From the NCBI GenBank assembly GCA_914767715.1, contig OU612071.1, forward strand, positions 20,454,948 to 20,518,947: a stretch of 64,000 nucleotides of DNA, written 5' to 3'. Source of the stretch: Membranipora membranacea (taxonomy: Eukaryota; Bryozoa; Gymnolaemata; Cheilostomatida; Membraniporidae). The notes beneath the pieces are model-generated. The model had not been told where the DNA came from, did no database searches, and worked only from the letters and a program-made list of their open reading frames with translations. Of the stretch, positions 49,648 to 60,306 are shown piece by piece; positions within the stretch are counted from its first letter, which is position 1; each line of letters starts with the position of its first letter. The position numbers and the translations under genes are program-made.

Positions 49648-52600
49648 TTAGTAATTGGGGCAGTGAGCAGAGAAGCGATCAGACAGTGACGGTGTGAAGT
49701 AACATCCTCTATCTGTTATCTCAGCCAGACACTTGATAGTGTTCTCATTCTCTGCTCTGTAAAAGAGACAAACAAAGAACCATTAGAACAAACTGTGAGA
49801 ACAAAACCTCAGTATACTTATTGTAGCTCAGAGAAATTTTTTTGCAGGCTACGACCGATTCCGGAATAATTGATTTAATTTTCAATGTTAATTGCTTGAA
49901 TAACTTTCCTGGTCTGCATGGCTTTGAGGTGTTGTGTGAATAGTACTTGAACTTGATCAGGTGGTACAATAATTAATATTATTGCTGATCTATTGCTGGT
50001 TTGTATAAGAATTACCTGCTTGCACCGCACACAAACTTTCCTTCTTCTGATAGCTGGAAGCATTGTTTTAACGGCCAGCAGCCTAAAATACAAATTTTTG
50101 ACGAATTTCACAATACTCAATATGGATATAATGTAGAAAACGGAGATGTATTTAATGCCCATGAGAAGATAGGACAGAACTCAGTTTATTTCATCCCAGG
50201 CGCACCAGATTAGTTTTGTATGCGATGCCTTATAAGACTGAGTACGATCCCATGGTAACCTCATTTTTTTTTGCACAGGGGCAGTAATGTCAATCATAAC
50301 TAAGCATCGGCAACTTTCGTTTAAAAAACGTTATGTGTTTTCATTGCAGTTGTTAGCTCAAGCCTAACTCTGGAACTCAGACAAATTGAGCAATTCTGGT
50401 GCGATTACCAAGGTTGTTGTGACCGATAATTGCCAGTTCAGTGAAATTCTAATTGAGCCCAACTCAGTAAGAAGGAAGACAATTATGGGAGCGCAAAGCA
50501 TCGCAGCAAAATGTCTGGATTAAATCCTATCTAACTGAGACTGTGCTCACAAAACATGGCTGGACATTAAGAGTATGTTGTTTTCACTTACTTGGTTCAA
50601 TAACTGGTTCTGGCAACTCATCACATATCTGCGCAAAGAAACGTATAGTATCAATGCCAAACTGAAAAGCTCCACTCAAGTCGGCACTATCATCACATGA
50701 TGCGACTTCATCCCAGAGGAGTGTCATAGCTCTACAAACAAATTTATATTTACATGTTATAGTCAACCGAATTTGATATTCTATTGTAGCATATGAATGA
50801 GATGATAATAATGCTCTTGACAAGAATTTCCAGTCTTGAAGTATCTCAATGTTAGCTAGCCATTACTACGTTTGTAGAACTATCCAGGAGAAGATAATTT
50901 ATAACAAGCATTTGTTGACTCCAGCAGATGGTTTCGCTTAAACGTCCACACAATAATTAACTCCCAGCACATACTGCATCTGCACGCTGGCTTATTTTGC
51001 ATACAGGAAATTTATATATTCACAGTATTTTTGCCCACAGTTTTCTATCAACAACTTTCAAGATTGATTTGAGTCTTCACTCACATGTCACAACGTCCAG
51101 CCTCTGCTGCTGCTGTAGCAATGTCTCTTGTTCTGTTATCTTCAGCAGCTGCTTCACAACCTGGGATGAAAAGTTTGATCATTAGAAATTCTGTTAACAT
51201 TGCGAGATTTTTTCTTGGTGAGACTGTGTGTGACACCTCACAGTGCTAGCATCTGCTCCTCAGCTTTATACTACTGCTAATTCAATAATCACACATTTGA
51301 TGTTAAAGTGGGATGAGAGACAGAGGGGGGACATTGGAAGAATACTAATCAGTATTTGCTATTGGCAACCAAGACTATTAGCTGATCAGTATAATTGGAG
51401 GCGGAGACTAGCCTCCTCACAGCCAGTCTACGTTGCATTTGGGTTTTGTGTTTAAAAGACTCGATATTTTTCTCAAGTGGTCAAGTGTATTATATAGGAA
51501 ATTGTGATTCACATACACCTGTAATTAATGTTGTATAGTAGCGTATGATATGGTTTTTTCTATGTTGATGATATGGCTATTGCTATGTTGGCTCATCACA
51601 CTTGGGATTATAGGATCTTATTACAACGCACAATTTCAATTGTGACAATATGTTATCTAGGCAACCTCTGCAACCATAAATCATAAAACGTCAAAATCTA
51701 CCAATTAGAGCCTGTGAAATTTGAAGCTGATAATTTGAAATCAAAGGAACTGGGCAATTTTGTGAATAATTGACTTCATAGCCGATTTTGATGGTTAGTT
51801 AGTGCAAACTATTTGCCCATCAAGCGACAATGCTGAGATTGCAGCTTCATATAATTAGTTATGGGCTATACGTTATTTAATAAGCACACATTTGCCTGAG
51901 TGGCAGCAGCATTTTTTGTTATAAGCTTTAGTTATGCCTCTGTAATTTATTTGTACTTACTTCTTGGACATGATCTTTCAAGATATTTTGAAACTCTTTT
52001 GAGTAATACACTAGCATATCTACAGCCGGCTTCTGCCACTCGGGACCAACACTCCAGAGCATTAAATCTAATCTGGCTACAAGAGAGACCAAAGTATGAT
52101 AAACAAACGGCATGTGGACCTAATGTGAATAGCTCAAAGTATACAAAGTGATTTCACTTAGCTCACCAAGCAAATAACTCATTCAGTTTATCTTGGCAAA
52201 TAAACATGATAAGTACCACATAATGGCCACCCCTCATTGGTTTGCAGAAAAATACCACTAATGCTTTCTTCGTTATGCACAATTTGGAAAATCTACCAGA
52301 GCTTCCAACCAATAGAGACTTCAGCATGCCCTATGGTAGATTTTCTCTAGGAGAAGGACAAGGGGAAAAAACGAAACGTTTGAAAACATCCAATGGTTTG
52401 TCTTGATTGACGTGCATAAAGTAATTATGAATAAATTGATCTCATGGAAAATGAGCAGCCAGGCAGAATGTTATGGTTTAATTGGAACACCCCATGTTGC
52501 TTCATGCTGCTTGTATATCAAAAATTTAATATCACTAAAATTTTTGAACTCACTCATTAATTCCACAGCCAGATAAAAAGTCCATTTCAGGGTTTAAAGT

Positions 52601-54553
52601 GAAGCATTCGGCCATGCTCAGACAAGCTACAAGGAAAATAATACAGATTAGGAGATGTTGGCACCTAAATGACAGTCTAATCTTAACTTTGGTTTTCTTG
52701 ATAACCTATCTGCATTTTTTTTGTGTTGGAAGAATCTTGTTGACTGGGCTAAGTAGTGTCCGGCGCCCATTAAATCTTTAAAATAATTAATGGATCTGAG
52801 GTAAAGTTCTAATGTTTATTTATCGCTGAATTAAGGAACCTTTTTCTCTGTTTTATATTACCTCTATGGTTACAAACTGACCTGGCTCAAGAGAAGGAAT
52901 CTTCGAATAATCAGCACCCAGACATCCAGACGCTATATATGTCAGGTGCAGAGGTTCCATGACTTTTAAGTCTTCTGCTCGATCTACTCCCTGCTGACAA
53001 GCCAATTCAAATGCTACAATCAATTCTGCAGCTCTAAAAATAAATATTTAATGGATGTATGATAAAATGCTTGGTAATACAACTTATATCAATTTGATCT
53101 AATAGTACAAAACAAAACTTCGTGGTTCAGTTATACATGAGTCTAGCGTGTAGCGTCTGTTTATTTTTTATCTCAATACAACTTTTTTTGGATAAGTTGA
53201 GCTGAGAATAAGAAAAATACTCTCACGTCATTGTGTTGTACCTTGTTGTGGGTAGGGGAGCTAATTCCAGTTGATTTGCGTGCACTCGCAAGTTATCTGT
53301 TGGCCAAATGGTGCCTAAGATTTGATTGAGGAGCGATAAAATACAGATTCTCCCGACCGAAACAACCCTAGGTTTATTTACTACAGCATTTGCCCTTCAA
53401 AAAGGGATTTCTTCATGAGCATATTAAATATCATCTCTGAAGGAAAGTAAATAAACGTTGAGACACACAATACTCTTGTTTTGACTACATGTGATGTGTT
53501 TAATTATTGGAACAAAAACATAACATGGCTTACTTCTCACATTCGCCGCTAGCAATTGTGGCATTAAGCTCTTCAAATACACGGCCATTATCTGCACAAT
53601 CTAAAAAAAGGTCATTGAAGAGCTACAATATCGTGATTCAGTCGTATTTCAGGGAAGTTTGTAATGAACTGTAGCTATATCTCAACCGAATCTCGGAGTA
53701 ACTGGGGCTGACATAGTTGAAAGTAAACCTTTGATGAGCAGCATTGATTGAAAGTAAAGCAGGCTTATGCTATTGTCAACTGAATGCTGTATTGCCAAGG
53801 ACCCTGATGCTTTTTGAATATACAATTATCTATGCTAAGATAGGCAGTGAAGCGAGTATACTGTAAAATAGTTAGAATATCCTTCATAGGAAAAGCCGAG
53901 TACATCGGGGGAGGGGGGGGGGCATATGTGGTGTTTATACAGGAGTTAAATACTATGTATCTTGTAAACTAGTCTAAAGTGTAATAGAGATCTGAACTCA
54001 CTCTTACAATGTGACTCAGTTAATAACTTACACTGTATAGCCGGTGCAGTCACAGGGGATGGAGGCTGGGATGTACAGGCAGCTGGACAATCAGTTACAG
54101 CTGGATAGTCACAGACACAGGACCTTGTATTGAATATCTGACCAGCAGGGCAGTCCAGGTTCCTATCAGGATGACCAGATGTACGTTGGGTGAAGCTAGA
54201 GCAGCTGTCAGTAGGAGACACTGTGTACGTGTTACCTCTTCTATCACAGCTACAGGGGGCTATTAAAAATAAGATTATTGTTTCATGGCAGCTACATATA
54301 AGCTGGCAGCAACCTCATAATTAGCTCAGTGATAAATCATAGAGAATGATTTCCCAAAATTTAAGGTACTGGAGATAAGTGTTAAAATATAACAAATTTA
54401 ATATACATCTGTATTTTTAGCTCTGTAACGAGACCTGCATCCAAATAAATCAGTGAAGTATGTGAAGTGCAAAAACTCACCTTGAGATGAGACAGAGTTG
54501 AGTAGCCCTAAGGCTAAGACTGCAGTAGCCAACAGGAAAATCTGGTGCTGCAT
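49648..54553 (-). CDS. Array copy 5: secreted CBM14-like plus double ten-Cys module protein
   Basis: Exons: 54553-54481, 54259-54032, 53600-53534, 53033-52882, 52626-52554, 52076-51961, 51160-51085, 50731-50592, 50082-50016 and 49756-49648 (TAA). Same exon lengths as copy 2 and 366 residues, with signal peptide MQHQIFLLATAVLALGL. The CBM14-like domain keeps the copy 2 version (HPDRNLDCPAGQIFN) rather than the RQLDCPAGLIFN of copies 3 and 4. Module 1 is closest to copy 4 (CWSRVAEAGCRYASVLLKR). So the exons of this gene have mosaic affinities. Intron 6 lacks about 430 bases that copies 3 and 4 have. This is the 5'-most member of the array; no further copy follows before 60 kb. Confidence 0.9.
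53907..53922. repeat. Interrupted poly-G tract, intron 2 of copy 5
   Basis: Sixteen bases, all G but one A, at the same place as the tracts in copies 3 and 4. Confidence 0.95.
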
Positions 54554-54626
54554 ATTTTCCGATTCCTTCTGGTGTCTTCTGTGAGTGTTGACCAGTCAGT
54601 GAGGTTGTCGTGCACAGTACCGAACA

Positions 54627-54632
54627 CTTATA
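54627..54632 (-). promoter_or_regulatory. TATA box of array copy 5
   Basis: TATAAG on the - strand, 79 bases from the start codon, in the conserved leader. Confidence 0.55.
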
Positions 54633-54739
54633 CTCAGGAATCAGGTAAACGCTTCTTAGTAAAATGATTTTGTAGAAAGAACATAAAGATTTATTGTTGA
54701 CTACTTGGAACTCATCAGTTTCAATATTTAATAGTTCCA

Positions 54740-57700
54740 AGTATGGTAACTATATATAATGTAGGACAATTTTTGCTCTTTGAACTTTAAAAAATAGACC
54801 CAGATAATTACTGACTTGTTATTAGATCTAACAGAATTGGCTAGGGCGTGGAAAACTTTGATTTAACATTTGAAAAACAAGCATACATTAATGGGCTTTT
54901 AATCTGAAGGAATATTTATTACCAGTCTTTGAACTTGCATTCCTTGAAAAGACATCTTATAGAATTAAGGCAAACATACTCTTTACATAAAACAACTAAA
55001 TATTTTAAAATACTTTATGAATAGCATAATCATAAAATTTACAGACAAGATTTTACTGTCTTATCAACAACATGAAATAATGTTAGCGGACATTCTTGAT
55101 TTATTGACCTTTTGTGTGTGTTGTGTGCTTATTCAGTATTGAAAAGAGTGATGTTTGTTGCCTGGAAGACTTTTCTGCAAAAGTTTAATATTTAATAAGG
55201 CTGCAATCTCAAATTAAGGCTAGACGAGTACACACACTGAGGGTTATATGTTCCATACCAACACTATATAAAGTATAGGTATTCCAAGGATGTAACTGTG
55301 TCAATTTTCACAAACAATATTGAAAGGCCTCACAAGCATTTACTGACGACAATACACAACAATTAGTACTGTGACCTTTTACATCCTTAGGAGTCACCCT
55401 ACTAAACATTGTAGTCAAATTCAATCCAATGCTGAGGGGCAAACTCACAGGAAGTGGGCTAATATGCCATTTAGGACCCGGAATTGAAGTTGTGTGTACA
55501 GCCAAAGCATATCTTTGATATGTCTAAGAATTCTGTTATAGATTTGGGTATGAAAAATAGTTTGAACAGTTCACCTGTATTCCTTATGACGTATGGCCCT
55601 TGACATAGCGGCTCACCTGAAAATGAAAGCAGGAACACTTCAGGGGTACCAGGGATATGCGTTTCTGAACATTTTTTTCAAGAACTGTTGTCTAGCAAAA
55701 AACGCTTGGGTTGTGAATGCTCCAGTGAGGACACTAGATTTTGCCTTATCAACATTTTCAGATAACAGGGATATGGTCTGTCTCTGGAGAGTTGAGATTG
55801 CTCTGCTCCAAAGTGTCACTATTTTGGATGATTGATTGCTCTCCTCACACTATGCAAGTTGGTCAATTTATATGTGATCCTGTTGTGGAGGTAATTGCTC
55901 CCATTAATCATCCGCTGGCTGGATGAAATGTCCAAATTACTCTCGTTCAATTCACTGAGCTTAATAAATCTAATAATAGAACAAAAATTTATTGTATACT
56001 CATTGCCCTTAACATTCAAGTTCCGGTATGTATTGTTGTGCCGTTTAACATATCTTCCCTCCATCGATTTTATTTCAGATGACATATTTAATGATGATTA
56101 TATCTCAGCCTTTTAGTCACACATTTGTGATCCCAGGGCTGAGGCTTAACTTATCTTGCGAGCATTTATTGACGACAATACACAACAAACAATACTGTGA
56201 CCTCACACATCACAAACAGTCACCCTTCTTAACTTTGTAGTCGAGTTCAATCCGATGCTGATCAGCAAACTCATAGGAAGTGGGCTAATATGCCATTTAG
56301 GACACGGAACTGGAGTGGTGTGTACAGCCAAAGCATATCTTTGATATGTCCAGCATTCTGTTATAGATTTGGGTATAAAAAAGTAATTGAGTAGTATAGC
56401 AATGGTCCGTATGATTTATGGTCCCCAAAATGGCAGCCCACCTGATACTGATAGCAATTATACTTCAGGGGTACTAGGAATAAGGAACATTTTTTTTCAA
56501 GAACTGTTGGCTAGCAAAGAAAGGCTTTGGTGTGAACGCTCCAGTGAGGACACTAGCTTCTGCCTTATCAACATTTTTCAAATAACAAGCATGTGGTTTG
56601 TCTCTGGGGACTGGTAATATTTGTCTAATATGGGGTATACACCATGGTACATTTTCAGATACAGGTACATTGGACAGATATTATGCATAGGCAGAAAACT
56701 TCGTATGATTTCTCAACTATATCAAATCCCCTGGTCAGTGTATGGAGATACGAGATTTTGGTTATGTTCTGTGGCTAACAGATACTGTACCAATGAAGTA
56801 ATCAGCTATCTCACCCAGGCTTGCTAACACCTTGAATCACTGATATGTAATGAGAAGACTGTGGCGGGAAACTGCCACTTTGTGTAGTCCCTCCATCCAG
56901 GGAGAGTTGAGATGGCTCCGCCTACAAAGTATCACTTCTTTAAGTGATTTATTGCTCTTTTCACACTGTGCAAGTTGATCTATTAATATGGGATCCTCTT
57001 GCAGAGGTTATTGCTCCCATTAATCATCTGTTTGATGGATGAAATATCAAGAGTAATTGCGTATGATAAAGCTAATATAGTTCCAGCACTTGTTGTTGGG
57101 CCGTTCAAAATATCTTCGCTCCATCAGTTTTAATCCAGATGACACATTAAAGGATGATTATTTCTCTGCTTTATAGTCACATATTTGTGACCCCAGGGCT
57201 GAGGCCTAACTAATCCCAAACAAGAAAGTGGCATCTCCCCACATAAATAAACGATTAGACTGATGCCTATGTTTAGTAGAGCACACATACAATCTTAAGA
57301 CATTTGTACAAACCAAAATCAAATACTTTGTGTTTTATTAGGGGGAGGGTTTAAGGCACAGTTGTACGATTCTTACAAACTGAGAATCAACAATGACCAG
57401 GCTGGGAACGGCATGTTTAGATGAGACCAGTCAGAGCTTCTATTGCAATAGCCTTAGTGCTTGCGTTGCTTTGCCAGCAAATCACTCGACCTCCCTGCAC
57501 GCCTCAAACCAAGTGAGTGGCTTTCATGTTAGTATTTATGTTTGATGCGGCTCAAAGAAGAATGCCTTGTCAAAAGTTTTGATTTATCTAGAGTCTTTCT
57601 CAGAAACCATAATTACCTTTGTTGATGCCAAACAACACTTAATTTAATATTAATGTTATTGACTAATCCATACCAAAAATATTTCACCAATAGAATACAA

Positions 57701-58290
57701 TTTTCACCAGAGAAGAATGGTGACAAGGCTCTGTATACTGTCTAGTGGTCTAACTTGTATCCATGACTGCAAATTCCCTTTTGATTTGCCAGAAATTGAC
57801 AATCTGCTTTATATGCCCAATTAAACTTAAATCATCAGGCACGGTAATCATCTCACAAAAATTAAAATAAGATGATGTTTACAGAAATACAGCATTTGGT
57901 AATTAAAATATCTATAAAATGTACAAGTAAAGTGGACAAGAATGCATCATGGAAACAACTGCGGCAATGTTCACTTGGTGTTGTTTACATACTTTTGGTT
58001 TTGTTTTATATTTATAGCCATTTAGACTGATTAGCACTTACTATCAAGTGAGATCCTATTATTATTCTAGATCATCAGCAGTGACGACGGAAATTCTTTC
58101 ATTCCAGCGAATAGAGGTGTGTGTCATCTGTAGTCTAAATTATTTTTCCTGGGATGATTTATTACTCTCATAACACAGTAACAAGTTATCTTGTTATGAT
58201 CCCTGCTCACCTAGGTCATTGCTCTCATCAATCTTGTGCTTGCTGGATATAATGTAAACGCTCCCATACTAACAAGCTTAATCTTGGGTT
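54740..58290. repeat. Repeat blocks upstream of array copy 5
   Basis: No gene. The upstream flank of copy 5 (54740-55340) is followed by a short repeat unit (about 55340-56150) and a longer one (about 56160-57320), then a block matching 37330-37960. A last diverged unit has its core near 58240. Units recur in the gaps between the other copies, so the whole cluster seems to have grown by duplication of gene plus flank. Confidence 0.65.
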
Positions 58291-58917
58291 ACAGCCAAAT
58301 CCAACGGAATCAAACAAGGCTAGATTAAGCACTATAGCGTGCATCTGGTAGTTTGAATTTTTCTTCCCCTTTTTCAGGAGAGGACAACTATTCAACATCG
58401 TAACTTTTGCTACTGAGAATCGGGGAAAAAATTGTATTATTTGTAGTCCAGTGCAATCCACCTTGCAATGCTCTAATAAAGCAGATTAATTATGGTTATG
58501 CCATTTATGACTTGGACATGGAGTTACGTGGTACAGCAAACTGTCTCTGAATTACGAAACACAGAGTGTTTGACAAATTTAAAAATATATTTTGTATATA
58601 TCATGAACTTTATTGAACTGATCGGTGTAGAGAAGCAAATAAGATCATGTTTTACAATGTTTAAAAAAAATGACCAAGAGACAAGGTAGCGAATAATGAA
58701 GGAAGGATAAAAAACGGATGCGACATGCCTATACACAAAAATGAGAAAATTATGTCATTTGGTCAGGATTTATAAGTAAAAAAAGTGAAGCTAAAAATAT
58801 TTATGCAAAAGACTTCTACCTAGGGGCGATGTTTGGCTCGTTGGTCGGGCTTGCTTTTGGTGATATCTGCCTGTGGTGATAATAGGAAGGTATGGATGTA
58901 GCGGATGGCATACATTG

Positions 58918-59295
58918 CTACGCAGCTTCTTCTCTGAGGCATGTGATGTCAAGATTGACACAGAGCTCATTGAAGTGCGCTAGCCGTTCATCATAATCGT
59001 CAAGAGCAGGTTGAATGAGTCTTAAGCATAGCTTTCGGTGGCACTCAAGCTTCTTCTTTTCTTTGTCACATAGGAATGGATACAAACTCGGTGCTGCATA
59101 GCCTAGTATTGGGAGAACACGAGCCTTGTAAAATAGTAACAAACTCTGTGCCCGTACACAAGCTTTCTTCAGTCGAGTTATTGCATGTACCGCGCCTCTT
59201 GATTTTTCAATGACTTTTTCCACATGCGATGAAAAGTTCATGTGGCTGTCGTACGTCACACCCAGTAAAGTTACTATTAGCTTGCATACCTTCAT
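58918..59295 (-). mobile_element. Fragment of a non-LTR retrotransposon reverse transcriptase
   Basis: A 125-codon frame encodes the end of the reverse-transcriptase domain and the region after it: LLGVTYDSHMNFSSHVEKV, then SRGAVHAITRLKKACV and LFYKARVLPILGYAAPSLYP. This is the 'LGV-x(n)-F/W-x-x-HV' to 'Y-x-x-R-V-L-P-x-L-x-Y' thumb pattern common in Jockey/CR1-type elements. The catalytic region is missing, so it is a 5'-truncated dead copy. It differs from the LINE piece at 8.2-8.8 kb. Confidence 0.8.
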
Positions 59296-59299
59296 GATT

Positions 59300-60306
59300 T
59301 TTATTAATTTAAAATTTTTTTTGCCACTGTGTCTGAAAGAAAAATTATCAATCAGTATCTAACCTATTCTGAGAGATGTGAATCTGGCTCAATGATGAAG
59401 AATTTTAAGTTTTTAGTGTTCCCTACGATAGATCGGGAGTTTGTATGCTAAATTGGTATTGAATAGACATTTACTGCCTCCATGAAATTTTGTGACTCTC
59501 CTTTTGTTTTATTTTACGCTTCCTTTATGTATGGGAGAAGACACCACCTCTGTTAATACATAATGCATTAGAAAAACTATTCAGCCCTTCTATTATCATA
59601 TTCAAATTGTTCCGTGTGTCTGAGTGAAACGATCAGCTCTGTTCATGAATATTGGTGTTGGCTATGAGTGGTAACTTACCCCCCTAAGAACTAAGTAACC
59701 TCCTCTTTTGTCACATTTGCCATTTATTCTGTGCCTCTGATAGAACAAAACACCTACTTATTTATATAAATGAGATCACCATGTTTTCACAGTGAAAACA
59801 CACCTAATTTGCTATGTAGGAATTATTCCTTCAAGAGCAGAGATGCTTTACCTAATAGTACTTGAGCATCACCCTCTTCCGGCTACTATCTATACATGAT
59901 GGTAAGAAAACAAACTTTCACTGTGTGTGGGTTGTGCAAAATGTCTAAGGGCCCTATGGCTATAGTGCAGGGTTTTTTAGTACCGAATAATAATCGACAG
60001 CTGGTGTTTGTATTTGAACACGGATCTTGCCTAACCCAACTTACTAACTACGCATATTTCTGTAATTTTTTTTAAACATCTACGCGTAGCAGAATGAAGA
60101 AATAGTTCTCACTTGACTGCAGTCTGTAAAACAATATCGAGCAGGATGCCACTATAGTGTCAATACCAAGTAGTAACTTATTGTTTAACTTAAATTCAGC
60201 TACTAGCAGAGTCGGCTGGACCGACAAGGCCAGAGTTCAAAGTGATAAAAAGTTTTAAGATTGCTGGCAAGTAGCGTTTAATTTTCTTCTACAACGAAAA
60301 ACAAAA
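59300..60306. other. Intergenic DNA, nothing assigned
   Basis: Between the LINE fragment and the + strand gene starting at 60307. I see no exon, repeat unit or clear promoter element here. Confidence 0.5.

Noticed and set aside
54477-54740. 87-codon - strand frame over the leader and exon 1, also near 23080-23343 and 34618-34848
   Set aside because: It overlaps exon 1 in another frame and differs by indels between copies; the signal-peptide frame with its donor is preferred.
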